From Halomonas sp. 1513 (GTDB taxonomy: Bacteria > Pseudomonadota > Gammaproteobacteria > Pseudomonadales > Halomonadaceae): a DNA stretch of 64,000 bases. How positions within the stretch are numbered: position 1 is the stretch's first letter; the number at the start of each line of letters is the position of its first letter. The notes below the pieces were generated by a model. It had not been told where the DNA came from, ran no database searches, and saw nothing but the letters and a program-made list of their open reading frames with translations. Of the stretch, positions 1-7,964 are shown one piece after another. The position numbers were made by a program, and so were the translations under genes. The stretch covers positions 806,001 to 870,000 of the forward strand of contig CP019326.1 of assembly GCA_001971685.1 (NCBI GenBank), given 5' to 3'.

Positions 1-1
1 C

Positions 2-1018
2 ATCTTCGGCCCCAGCCAGGCCGCCGCCCAGCTCGAGGGCTCGAAGTCCTTCACCAAGGATTTCCTGGCCCGTCATGCGATCCCCACCGCCGACTACGCG
101 ACCTTCACCGAGATCACTCCCGCCTTGGCCTACCTGGCCGAGAAGGGCGCGCCGATCGTGATCAAGGCCGACGGCCTGGCGGCAGGCAAGGGCGTGATCG
201 TGGCCATGAGCGAGGCCGAGGCCGAAGCGGCGATCCGCGACATGCTCGAGGCCAACGCCTTCGGCGATGCCGGGGCACGGGTGGTGATCGAGGAGTTCCT
301 CGATGGCGAAGAGGCCAGCTTCATCGTCATGGTCGACGGCAAGCACGTGCTGCCGATGGCCACTAGCCAGGACCACAAGCGCGCCCACGATGGCGACACG
401 GGCCCCAACACCGGTGGCATGGGCGCCTACTCGCCGGCCCCGGTGGTCACGCCGGCGGTCTACGAGCGCATCATGGCGCAGGTCATCATCCCCACCGTCG
501 AGGGTATGGCCGCCGAAGGCCACCCCTACGTGGGTTTCCTGTATGCCGGCCTGATGATCGACGCCGAGGGCAATCCCAAGGTGATCGAGTACAACTGTCG
601 CTTCGGCGACCCCGAGACCCAGCCGATCGTGCTGCGCCTGCAGTCCGACCTGGCGGCGCTGTGCCTGGCCGCCACCCGCGGCGAGCTGGACACGGCGCGC
701 TGCGAGTGGGACCCGCGCGCGGCGGTGGGCGTGGTGCTGGCCGCCGGCGGCTACCCGGGCGAGTATCGCAAGGGTGACGTGATCGACGGCCTCGAGGCCG
801 CCGCGGATAGCGGCTGCAAGGTCTTTCACGCCGGCACCGCCAGCGATGCCGAGGGGCGCGTGGTAACCAGCGGTGGCCGTGTGCTGTGCGTCACCGCGCT
901 GGGCGACAGCGTCTCCCAGGCGCGCGACCTGGCCTACCGCGGCGCGGCGGCCATCGACTGGCCCGGGGTGCTGCTGCGTCGCGATATCGCCTATCGTGCC
1001 ATTGCCCGCGAGGCCTAA
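2..1018 (+). CDS. purD: Phosphoribosylamine-glycine ligase, C-terminal part (5' end outside window)
   Basis: GAR synthetase catalyses the ATP-dependent joining of phosphoribosylamine and glycine in de novo purine synthesis, in the cytoplasm. The open frame runs in from the left edge with no stop, reading [15 protein letters not shown], a typical PurD stretch, so about 90 N-terminal residues are missing. The ATP-grasp core is clear: [21 protein letters not shown], a [11 protein letters not shown] block, and the metal-binding [12 protein letters not shown]. The C-terminal domain follows and ends at EA. A 113-base gap separates it from the prkB homologue. The TTG at 125 is only an internal codon, not a start. 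Identification is secure; the start cannot be given. Confidence 0.95.
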   Translation: MFGPSQAAAQLEGSKSFTKDFLARHAIPTADYATFTEITPALAYLAEKGAPIVIKADGLAAGKGVIVAMSEAEAEAAIRDMLEANAFGDAGARVVIEEFLDGEEASFIVMVDGKHVLPMATSQDHKRAHDGDTGPNTGGMGAYSPAPVVTPAVYERIMAQVIIPTVEGMAAEGHPYVGFLYAGLMIDAEGNPKVIEYNCRFGDPETQPIVLRLQSDLAALCLAATRGELDTARCEWDPRAAVGVVLAAGGYPGEYRKGDVIDGLEAAADSGCKVFHAGTASDAEGRVVTSGGRVLCVTALGDSVSQARDLAYRGAAAIDWPGVLLRRDIAYRAIAREA

Positions 1019-1075
1019 GGCGCGCCATTCTGCCCCTGGTAGCCGTTGCGCCACCTACAACAACGGGAGAGTTCC

Positions 1076-1132
1076 ATGCGCTTCACCATCACCCGGCGCC
1101 GCTGCCCTCAAGTCATAGCGGAGCGCGACTGA
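1076..1132 (+). CDS. Possible 18-codon leader ORF overlapping the prkB start
   Basis: A short frame (MRFTITRRRCPQVIAERD) starts at an ATG preceded by a good Shine-Dalgarno run (CGGGAGAG, about 6 bases upstream). It ends in TGA whose last A is the first base of the prkB ATG (TGATG). This arrangement suggests translational coupling and a leader peptide. The peptide is basic with no recognisable family. It could be chance, since the SD might instead mark an abandoned start. Not detectable by homology here. Confidence 0.35.
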   Translation: MRFTITRRRCPQVIAERD

Positions 1133-2004
1133 TGTCCCGCGAGTATCCGGTCATCGCGGTGACCGGCTCGTCAGGCGCCGGCACCACCACGGTGCGGCGC
1201 ACCTTCGAGCGCATGTTCGCCCGCGAGGACGTGCATGCCGCCTTCGTCGACGGTGACGCCTTCCATCGCTATACCCGCGACGAACTGGCGCGCATGTTCC
1301 GCGAGGAGCCGGAGCGCACCGATGAGCTGTCGCACTTCGCCGTGGAGGCCAATCTCCTCGACCGCCTCGAGACGCTGCTGCAGGAGTACGGCGAGCAGGG
1401 CACCGGCACCTATCGGCACTATATTCACGCCGAGGACAAGCGCATGATCGAAGGCGGGCACCAGGTCGGCACCTTCACCGACTGGCAGCCGCTGCCCTGC
1501 GGTACCGACCTGCTGTTCTACGAAGGGCTGCACGGCGGCCTGGTGACCGCCGACCTGGATATCGCCCGCCACGTCGACCTGCTGGTGGGGGTGGCGCCGA
1601 CCATGAACCTGGAGTGGATCCAGAAGATCGATCGTGACACCAAGCTGCGCGGCTACTCCCAGGAAGCGGTGATCGACACCATCCTGGGGCGCATGCACGA
1701 CTATGTGCGCTACATTCAGCCGCAGTTCTCGCGTACCCATATCAATTTCCAGCGCGTTCCCACCGTGGACACCTCCAACCCTTTCGAGGTGCAGGATATT
1801 CCCACCGACGCCGAGTCGTTCGTGGTGATCCGCTTCCGCGACCCCTCGGCGGTGGATTTCCCCTACCTGCTGGCAATGATCCAGGACGCCTTCATGAGCC
1901 GGCCGCACACCCTGGTCGTCCCCGGTTCGCGGATGCCGCTGGCCATGGAGTTGATCCTGGCTCCCCTGGTACGCCACCTGCTCGCCCAGCGGCGCTTTCG
2001 TTGA
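1132..2004 (+). CDS. prkB: Phosphoribulokinase/uridine kinase family protein (PrkB-like)
   Basis: 290 aa, close to E. coli PrkB (289 aa). Residues 12-20 are the family P-loop GSSGAGTTT, which lacks the usual Lys just as E. coli PrkB does. Later family blocks are present: FVDGDAFHRYTR, LPCGTDLLFYEGLHGG, VDLLVGVAPTMNLEWIQKI and PQFSRTHINFQRVPTVDTSNPF. The Calvin-cycle enzyme phosphorylates ribulose 5-phosphate, but no Rubisco or other Calvin genes are seen here, and the true substrate of heterotroph PrkB proteins is not established. The ATG at 1132 is chosen because homology starts there; the open frame extends further upstream without support. It overlaps the possible leader ORF by one base. 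Confidence 0.9.
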   Translation: MSREYPVIAVTGSSGAGTTTVRRTFERMFAREDVHAAFVDGDAFHRYTRDELARMFREEPERTDELSHFAVEANLLDRLETLLQEYGEQGTGTYRHYIHAEDKRMIEGGHQVGTFTDWQPLPCGTDLLFYEGLHGGLVTADLDIARHVDLLVGVAPTMNLEWIQKIDRDTKLRGYSQEAVIDTILGRMHDYVRYIQPQFSRTHINFQRVPTVDTSNPFEVQDIPTDAESFVVIRFRDPSAVDFPYLLAMIQDAFMSRPHTLVVPGSRMPLAMELILAPLVRHLLAQRRFR

Positions 2005-2028
2005 CCGCATCACCCGTGAGGAGTCGCC

Positions 2029-2370
2029 ATGTCTACCCTGTTCAGCAAGATCATCGATCGTGAGGTTCCCGCCGATATCGTCTACGAAGACGACCAGGTG
2101 CTGGCCTTTCACGACATCAATCCCCAGGCCCCGACCCATATCCTGATCATCCCCAAGAAGCCGATCGCTACCCTCAATGATCTCACCGAGGAGGATCAGG
2201 CCCTGGTAGGGCGCCTGCCGCTGGTCGCGGCCAAGCTGGCCAAGCAGCTGGGGTTTGCCGACGAGGGCTATCGGGTAGTGATGAACTGCAATGAAAATGG
2301 CGGCCAGACGGTCTACCATATACACATGCACCTGATGGGCGGTCGCCGCTTCACTTGGCCGGCTGGCTAG
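2029..2370 (+). CDS. hinT: HIT family purine nucleoside phosphoramidase
   Basis: 113 aa, the usual HinT length. These cytoplasmic enzymes hydrolyse adenosine 5'-phosphoramidates and aminoacyl-adenylates. The histidine triad HIHMH lies at about residues 97-101, followed by [12 protein letters not shown], the typical bacterial C-terminus. The N-terminal [19 protein letters not shown] is also diagnostic. The start at 2029 has a strong SD (GTGAGGAG) seven bases upstream. It follows the prkB homologue by 24 bases on the same strand and is followed by a hairpin. Confidence 0.95.
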   Translation: MSTLFSKIIDREVPADIVYEDDQVLAFHDINPQAPTHILIIPKKPIATLNDLTEEDQALVGRLPLVAAKLAKQLGFADEGYRVVMNCNENGGQTVYHIHMHLMGGRRFTWPAG

Positions 2371-2449
2371 CCGGCGCTCCGCGGACTCCGCGCCACCATC
2401 AAGCGCCGCGACGCATCGGTGCATACCCTTTTGTACCATCTGCAGCAAC

Positions 2450-2475
2450 AGACGGCCGCCCTTGGGCGGCCGTCT
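2450..2475 (+). terminator. Hairpin after hinT
   Basis: A perfect 12-bp inverted repeat (AGACGGCCGCCC, then TT, then GGGCGGCCGTCT) lies between hinT and coq7. No T-run follows, so it may be a processing or pause hairpin rather than a complete intrinsic terminator. Confidence 0.5.
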
Positions 2476-2518
2476 GTCGCGTGGCCAAGGCCATCATTCC
2501 TGCCAGGAGGCATCCACC

Positions 2519-3160
2519 ATGTCACGCCAACTCTCTTCCCGCGACCAGTGGATCGGCCAGTTCGACAGCGTGCTGCGTACGCTGGTGCCGCATGCCGCCC
2601 AGGCCGCGCGGCCGTCGCCTGCGGCTGATCTGCCCGAGGCGTCGCTCAGCGAGGCCGAGCGCGAGCATGTGGTGGGACTGATGCGTATCAATCATACCGG
2701 TGAGGTCTGCGCCCAGGCGCTCTATCAGGGCCAGGGCCTGACCGCCAAGCTGCCCGACACCCGCGAGCAGATGGAGCGCGCCGCCCAGGAGGAGATCGAC
2801 CATCTGGCCTGGTGCGATGCGCGCCTGCAGGAGCTCGAGGGTCGCACCAGCCTGCTCAATCCGCTGTTCTACGCCGCTTCGTTCGGCCTGGGAGCCGTGG
2901 CCGGCGCAGTGGGTGACCGGGTCAGCCTGGGCTTCGTGGCCGCCACCGAGGAGCAGGTCGGCAAGCACCTCGACGCGCATCTGCATGAGCTGCCCGCGGT
3001 GGATCACCGTTCGCGGGCGGTCCTCGAGCAGATGCGCGAAGACGAGGCGCACCACGAGCGCTGGGCGCTGGAGGCCGGCGGCGCACGCTTTCCGCTGCCG
3101 GTCAAGCTCGGCATGCGGCTGGTCTCCAAGGCCATGACCCAGAGCGTTTACCGCCTGTAG
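2519..3160 (+). CDS. coq7: Demethoxyubiquinone hydroxylase (Coq7/CAT5 type)
   Basis: 213 aa di-iron monooxygenase that hydroxylates 2-octaprenyl-3-methyl-6-methoxy-benzoquinol in the penultimate step of ubiquinone synthesis, peripherally at the inner membrane. The two repeated iron-ligand helices are visible: [16 protein letters not shown] with EEIDHLAWC, then [15 protein letters not shown] with EDEAHHERW. The start at 2519 is preceded by CCAGGAGGCATC, an excellent SD; the frame is open upstream but crosses the hairpin at 2450-2475. The hydrophobic [17 protein letters not shown] segment is the usual Coq7 membrane-contact helix. The next gene is convergent. Confidence 0.95.
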   Translation: MSRQLSSRDQWIGQFDSVLRTLVPHAAQAARPSPAADLPEASLSEAEREHVVGLMRINHTGEVCAQALYQGQGLTAKLPDTREQMERAAQEEIDHLAWCDARLQELEGRTSLLNPLFYAASFGLGAVAGAVGDRVSLGFVAATEEQVGKHLDAHLHELPAVDHRSRAVLEQMREDEAHHERWALEAGGARFPLPVKLGMRLVSKAMTQSVYRL

Positions 3161-3169
3161 CGCGCGGCG

Positions 3170-3589
3170 CTACTCCTCGACGATGGTGTAGGCGTGGCTG
3201 ATCTCGACGCCACCCTGGGCGAGCATGATCGAAGCGCTGCAGTACTTCTCCGCCGACAGCGACACCGCGCGCTCGACCTGTTTTTCCTTGAGGCCGCGGC
3301 CGGTAACGGTGAAGTGCACGTGGATTCTGGTGAAGACGCTGGGCACGCTGTCGGCGCGCTCTGCCTCGATGCTGGCCACGCAGTCGCTGACCGGGGCGCG
3401 GGACTTCTCGAGGATCTCCAGCACGTCGAAGGAGGTGCAGGCGCCGAGGCCCATCAGCAGCATCTCCATCGGTCGCGGGCCGGTATTGCGGCCGCCGTGG
3501 TCCGGCGGGCCGTCGATTACCACGCTGTGGCCGCTGCCTGACTCGGCAACGAACTGGCGACCATCGGTCCATTTGACACTGGCTTTCAT
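3170..3589 (-). CDS. OsmC/YhfA family protein
   Basis: 139 aa. OsmC-fold proteins use two cysteines to reduce organic or lipid hydroperoxides; both are here, in LGACTSFDVLEILEK (about C51) and KYCSASIML (about C117). The block GPRPMEMLLMGLGAC is more like E. coli YhfA than OsmC or Ohr. The ATG at 3589 has an SD (AGGACC) just upstream and is where homology begins; the open frame upstream overlaps murU. It is the last gene of the amgK-murU run on this strand, 17 bases after murU. Substrate unknown. Confidence 0.88.
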   Translation of the reverse strand: MKASVKWTDGRQFVAESGSGHSVVIDGPPDHGGRNTGPRPMEMLLMGLGACTSFDVLEILEKSRAPVSDCVASIEAERADSVPSVFTRIHVHFTVTGRGLKEKQVERAVSLSAEKYCSASIMLAQGGVEISHAYTIVEE

Positions 3590-3606
3590 ATCGCGGTCCT
3601 TCTGTT

Positions 3607-4284
3607 TCAGTGAGCGGAGGGCGTGCCACGCAACTGGGCGTCGAGGGCATACAGGCGCTCTGGTGTCCCGACATCGATCCAGGCGCCGCGGTGGTGATGC
3701 CCGCGTACCTGGTGGGCATCCATGGCGCGCTTGAGCAGCGGTGCCAGGGCAAAGGCGCCCGGCGGCTGGCCGGCGACCAGCGCCGGGTCGAGCAGGCTGA
3801 GGCCGGCAAAGGTCAGCCGCGGTGTGCCCTCGACGTGAACGGTGCCGGTGGTATCGAGATGGAAGTCGCCGGCCGGGTGGTGATCGGGATTGTCGACCAG
3901 CCACAGATGCGCCAGGGCGCCCTCCAAGGCCGGCTTGGCGTCGAGCGCGGCATCGCACCAGATATCACCGTTGACCAGCAGGAACGGCGCCTCGCCGAGC
4001 AGCGGCAGCGCCTGGCGAATGCCGCCGCCCGTCTCCAGCGGCGTCTCCTCGCGGCTCCAGGCGATGCGCACGCCGTAGTCGCTACCGTCGCCCAGCGCCT
4101 GGATGATCTGCTCAGCGCGGTAGCTGACGTTGATCACGATATCATCGATGCCGGCGGCCGCCAGTCGCTCCAGATGGTGAACGAGCAGCGGCTTGCCGGC
4201 CACCGGCAGCAGCGGTTTGGGGCAGTGGTCGGTGAGGGGGCGCATGCGGGTGCCGAACCCGGCGGCCAGGATCATCGCCCTCAT
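3607..4284 (-). CDS. murU: N-acetylmuramate alpha-1-phosphate uridylyltransferase
   Basis: 225 aa nucleotidyltransferase with the N-terminal signature LAAGFGTRMRPLT, then KPLLPVAGKPLLVHHLERL and VNGDIW (metal-binding Asp). In Pseudomonas MurU converts MurNAc-1-phosphate to UDP-MurNAc, bypassing de novo synthesis and giving fosfomycin tolerance. The ATG at 4284 overlaps the stop of the upstream kinase (ATGA), so the two are translationally coupled. The pairing with an AmgK homologue and the position divergent from lptD match the Pseudomonas locus, which is why murU is preferred over a generic sugar nucleotidyltransferase. Confidence 0.9.
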   Translation of the reverse strand: MRAMILAAGFGTRMRPLTDHCPKPLLPVAGKPLLVHHLERLAAAGIDDIVINVSYRAEQIIQALGDGSDYGVRIAWSREETPLETGGGIRQALPLLGEAPFLLVNGDIWCDAALDAKPALEGALAHLWLVDNPDHHPAGDFHLDTTGTVHVEGTPRLTFAGLSLLDPALVAGQPPGAFALAPLLKRAMDAHQVRGHHHRGAWIDVGTPERLYALDAQLRGTPSAH

Positions 4285-5294
4285 GACTCGCCGACCTCGA
4301 CGTCGCGGGCCTCGAGCACGCGCGACAGCGCCGGGGTGAAGGCTCCATGCAGCCACTCGCTGAGGGCGTCGAACTCGGCGTGGGGCGCCAGGCTATCCTC
4401 GAGATGGGCGAGAAAGTGGGGCAGGCGTGCCAGGTAGCCGGCCTTGCCGTCGCGCAGGCTCAGGCGGCAGAAGATGCCCAGCACCTTGAGGCTGCGCTGG
4501 GCGGCCATGGCATCGACCTGGCGGCGAAACGCCTCGCCCCCGGTGTCCGCTGGCAGGCGCCCATCGGCCAGGGCGCGCTGGCGAAACGCCTCGCAGCGCT
4601 GCCCGAAGTCGTCCAGATCGAAACGCCGGTAGCGGCCGCGCAGCAGCGAGATCAGGTCGTAGCTGAGCGGCCCGACCACGGCGTCTTGAAAATCGATCAG
4701 ATAGAGGTCGTCGCCGTGAAGCATCAGGTTCATGGCGTCGAAGTCGCGATGCACCGCGACCCGCGGCTGGGCCAGCGCCATCTCGATCAGCCGCTGACGC
4801 CAGGCCGGCCACTGGGGCGGCGGCGCGAGGTCGACCAGCTGCGCCAGGCACCAGTCGGGAAACAGGTCGAGCTCGCGGCCGAGCAGGGCGCCATCGTAGG
4901 CCGGCAGGCCCGCCTGTGGCGCGGCGGCCTGGAGGCGATCGAGCAGCGCCTCGGCGCGATCATAGGCCGTATCGCTGAGGCGTGCGCTGAGCGGGGTGTC
5001 GCCGAGGTCCTCGAGCTCCACAAAGCCCCGCTCGAGGTCGGTAGCGTAAACGCCGGGCACCGGCAGGCCGGCGTCGCGCCACTGCTCGGCGATGCGCACG
5101 AAGGGCGCGCTGTCTTCCTGTGCGGGTGGGGCATCCATCAGCATCCGCGTGGTGCCGTCGGGCAGTCTCAGGCGGTAGTAGCGGCGAAAGCTGGCGTCGC
5201 CGGCGGCCAGCTGTAGATCGACGCTGCCCGCTGCCAGGCCGTGGCGTTCGGCGCTCCAGTGGGCCAGGGCGTTGAGGCGAGGCGTGTGGGGCAT
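4281..5294 (-). CDS. amgK: Anomeric MurNAc/GlcNAc kinase (aminoglycoside phosphotransferase fold)
   Basis: 337 aa. APH-fold kinase: catalytic loop VHRDFDAMNLM and metal loop LIDFQDAVVGPLSYDL are clear. AmgK phosphorylates the anomeric hydroxyl of MurNAc in the cell-wall recycling route that feeds MurU. N-terminal GDASFRRYYRL and MDAPPAQEDSAPFV are typical. The start at 5294 is chosen by homology; the frame extends upstream but would enter the lptD promoter region. It shares a 163-base divergent intergenic region with lptD, so envelope maintenance genes are grouped here. Confidence 0.9.
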   Translation of the reverse strand: MPHTPRLNALAHWSAERHGLAAGSVDLQLAAGDASFRRYYRLRLPDGTTRMLMDAPPAQEDSAPFVRIAEQWRDAGLPVPGVYATDLERGFVELEDLGDTPLSARLSDTAYDRAEALLDRLQAAAPQAGLPAYDGALLGRELDLFPDWCLAQLVDLAPPPQWPAWRQRLIEMALAQPRVAVHRDFDAMNLMLHGDDLYLIDFQDAVVGPLSYDLISLLRGRYRRFDLDDFGQRCEAFRQRALADGRLPADTGGEAFRRQVDAMAAQRSLKVLGIFCRLSLRDGKAGYLARLPHFLAHLEDSLAPHAEFDALSEWLHGAFTPALSRVLEARDVEVGES

Positions 5295-5419
5295 GAAAAC
5301 TCCTGGTCGAGGGGCCGTACCGGTGCCAGCGGTTGACGGGCCGCGGGCGCCGCCGCATGCTGAGCCAGACGCCACCGGCGATCAGGGCCAGTCGCGGGCG
5401 ACAGCCGTAACGCGCTCTG

Positions 5420-5425
5420 TATAAT
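5420..5425 (+). promoter_or_regulatory. Candidate -10 box for lptD
   Basis: A consensus TATAAT sits 32 bases before the lptD ATG in the amgK/lptD divergent spacer. No good -35 was found at 16-18 bases, so an activator or an extended element may be needed. Confidence 0.5.
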
Positions 5426-5457
5426 ACCGATTTCACTCGCCAAGGACATCGAGAAAC

Positions 5458-7887
5458 ATGGGCAAGCGACTCTCCTGGACTGCCCTGGCCGGGCTCGCCA
5501 GCGGCTCAGGCCTGTGGGTCATGACGGCCCACGCCGCGCCGCCGCCGCTTCCGGCGGAACAGCTCGATTGGCAGCCATGGGGAGAGCAGGCGCCGGCCGA
5601 GGCGCTGTGCCGGGGCCGCTACGTGATGCCGGGGTACCGTATCGAGGCCGCGCCGAGCCCTGAGCAGGCGCGTTCGGAGTCCGACGACGCCAGCTACGGC
5701 GAGGATGGCGAGACGATCCTCGGCGGTGAGGTGGTGCTGCGCCGTGGCGAGAGCCAGCTCGAATCGCCCCGCGTGCGGGTCAACGCCGAGCGCGATCGCG
5801 CCTTCGCCGCGGGGCCGGTGACGCTGCGCGACCGGGGCCTGCTGCTGCGTGGCGATGCCGCCGAGCTGTCGTTGGTCGACGACCAGGCCGCGGTCGAAAC
5901 CGCCCACTACGTGCTGCACGACCAGCGCCTGCGCGGTGGGGCGCAGCGCCTCGAGCGCCTCGAGGATGGCCGCTACCGCATGACCGAGGCCAGCTTCACC
6001 ACCTGCGACCCCGGCGACAACCTCTGGCAGCTGGTCGGCAACGACGTGGTCCTCGACGAGGAGAGCGGCTTCGGCACGGCGCGGCATGCGCGGCTCGAGG
6101 TGGCCGATGTACCGGTGTTCTACTGGCCCTGGGTGCGCTTCCCCATCGATGACCGTCGCCAGAGCGGCTTTCTCTGGCCGACCCTGGGGATCTCCAGCAG
6201 CGGCTTGGACTACTCGCAGCCTTACTACTTCAATCTGGCGCCCAACTACGATGCGACGCTAACGCCGCGCGTCATTACCGACCGCGGCCTGCTGCTGGGC
6301 GGGGAGTTCCGCTACCTGTTCGACAGCGACGAGGGCCAGATCGAGGGCGCCTACCTGGCCGACGACCAAGGGGGCTCGGCGCGCGATCCCAACAGCCCCA
6401 GCCGGCGCTTCGAGGGGGAGGATCGCTGGTATGTCGATTACCAGCATCAGGGGCGCTTCTCTCCCGAGCTGCGCTACCAGCTACGCTATGGCGGCGCCAG
6501 TGACGGCCGCTACTTCGAAGATTTCGGCGGCGACTTCGGTGAGCAGGAGACCGAGAACATGCCGCGGCTGGCGCAGCTCGACTACCGCGGCAGCCTGTGG
6601 CGGCTCGAGGCGCGTGCCCAGGGCTTCCAGAAGCTGGAAGACCCGCTACGCGACCGCGACAAGCCCTTCTATCGGCTCCCTAGCCTGACCGCCAATGCCA
6701 CCTGGCGCCAGGATAACGGGCTCTATCAGCAGTGGCGCTCCAATGCCACCTACTTCTGGCGCGACGTCGACGAAACCCGCGTACCGCTGCGCGAGTCGGC
6801 GACCGGTGGGCGCGTGCATCTCTCGCCGGCACTCGGCTGGCGGGGCGAGCCGAGCTGGGGGTTTCTCGAGCCGCGGGTGGAGATGCTGCACACTGCCTAC
6901 GAGGTCGACTATGGCGATCGCCAGACCGACCGCGATACCAGCCTGACGCGAACCGTGCCGGTGACCTCGGTGGACGCCGGGCTGGTCTTCGAGCGTGAGC
7001 TCGACGTGCGCGGTAACGGCTACCGCCAGACCCTGGAGCCGCGTCTCAACTACGCCTATGTGCCGGCTCGGGACCAGAGTGAGTTCCCCGAGTTCGATAC
7101 CAACGAGCGAGCGTTCTCCTGGAACCAGCTGTGGTCGCCGCATCGCTTCTCCGGGGCCGATCGGGTCGGCGATCTCAATCGACTCTCCTATGGTCTGAGT
7201 ACGCGTTTCTTGGCCGATGAGAGTGGTCGCGAGCGTTTCTCGCTGGGGGTAGGCCAGGCCACCTATTTCGATGATCGCACCATCGACATGAACGGTGACC
7301 CCGACACCCTGCCTCCCGAGTCCAACTTCGAGCGTCGCTACAATGCGGTTCGCGACCGTTCGCCGGTGGTCACCCGGCTCGACTGGCAAATGACCGACCG
7401 CTGGAGTGCCGGCTATGAACTGCTTTACGATGAGCAGCGGCGTCTCACCGAGCGCAACTCGGTAGACCTGCGCTATCGCGATCCGCGCGGCCATGTGTTG
7501 AACCTTGGCTACCGCTGGGAACTCGAAGGGTTCGATCCGTCGCTGGATGAAGAGGACAGGCTCGATTACAACCGCGAGGAGTACGATGTCTCCGGGGCCT
7601 ATCGCATCAGCCCACGTGTCGATGTGATCGGACGTTTCACCTACGACCACACCAATAGCCGAGCCCTGGAACAGCTGGCCGGGGTGCAGTGGAACGACTG
7701 CTGCTATGGCTTGCAGCTGGTGTGGCGCGAATGGATCGACGACAACGATACGGCGAATATCGATGATGATTTCACCGATCGCGGTATCTTCCTGCGCTTC
7801 GTGTTCAAGGGGCTGGGTGGTGTTGGGCGCGACGCGGACAGCTATTTCGAAGAGGCGATCCCCGGCTATCGTGCCACTCAGTTCTAA
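5458..7887 (+). CDS. lptD: LPS-assembly outer-membrane protein LptD
   Basis: 809 aa with a signal peptide ending near AHAAPPP. LptD with LptE inserts lipopolysaccharide into the outer leaflet. The N-terminal LptA-like (OstA) beta-jellyroll runs to about residue 190, followed by the C-terminal barrel domain starting at PVFYWPWVRFPIDDRRQSGFLWP. Four cysteines fit the conserved disulfide scheme: one near residue 51 (EALC), one in FTTCDPGDN, and the adjacent pair in WNDCCYG near the C-terminus. Start at 5458 by signal-peptide position. surA, whose product chaperones LptD, follows, as in many gammaproteobacteria. Confidence 0.96.
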   Translation: MGKRLSWTALAGLASGSGLWVMTAHAAPPPLPAEQLDWQPWGEQAPAEALCRGRYVMPGYRIEAAPSPEQARSESDDASYGEDGETILGGEVVLRRGESQLESPRVRVNAERDRAFAAGPVTLRDRGLLLRGDAAELSLVDDQAAVETAHYVLHDQRLRGGAQRLERLEDGRYRMTEASFTTCDPGDNLWQLVGNDVVLDEESGFGTARHARLEVADVPVFYWPWVRFPIDDRRQSGFLWPTLGISSSGLDYSQPYYFNLAPNYDATLTPRVITDRGLLLGGEFRYLFDSDEGQIEGAYLADDQGGSARDPNSPSRRFEGEDRWYVDYQHQGRFSPELRYQLRYGGASDGRYFEDFGGDFGEQETENMPRLAQLDYRGSLWRLEARAQGFQKLEDPLRDRDKPFYRLPSLTANATWRQDNGLYQQWRSNATYFWRDVDETRVPLRESATGGRVHLSPALGWRGEPSWGFLEPRVEMLHTAYEVDYGDRQTDRDTSLTRTVPVTSVDAGLVFERELDVRGNGYRQTLEPRLNYAYVPARDQSEFPEFDTNERAFSWNQLWSPHRFSGADRVGDLNRLSYGLSTRFLADESGRERFSLGVGQATYFDDRTIDMNGDPDTLPPESNFERRYNAVRDRSPVVTRLDWQMTDRWSAGYELLYDEQRRLTERNSVDLRYRDPRGHVLNLGYRWELEGFDPSLDEEDRLDYNREEYDVSGAYRISPRVDVIGRFTYDHTNSRALEQLAGVQWNDCCYGLQLVWREWIDDNDTANIDDDFTDRGIFLRFVFKGLGGVGRDADSYFEEAIPGYRATQF

Positions 7888-7928
7888 TCATGCAGCCATT
7901 GCCAGTGCAACGGCGCTACACCTAGGGT

Positions 7929-7948
7929 GTCTGGCCGCAGGGCCAGAC
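7929..7948 (+). other. Hairpin in the lptD-surA spacer
   Basis: Perfect 8-bp inverted repeat GTCTGGCC-GCAG-GGCCAGAC, 42 bases past the lptD stop and about 16 before the surA start region. No T-run follows; it could be an RNA processing or stabilising element inside a lptD-surA transcript. Confidence 0.4.
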
Positions 7949-7964
7949 GCCGATCAGAGAGTCA

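Noticed and set aside
1171..2448. 425-aa minus-strand ORF opposite prkB/hinT
   Set aside because: Antisense shadow of GC-rich coding DNA; no family signature and it crosses two confidently identified genes.
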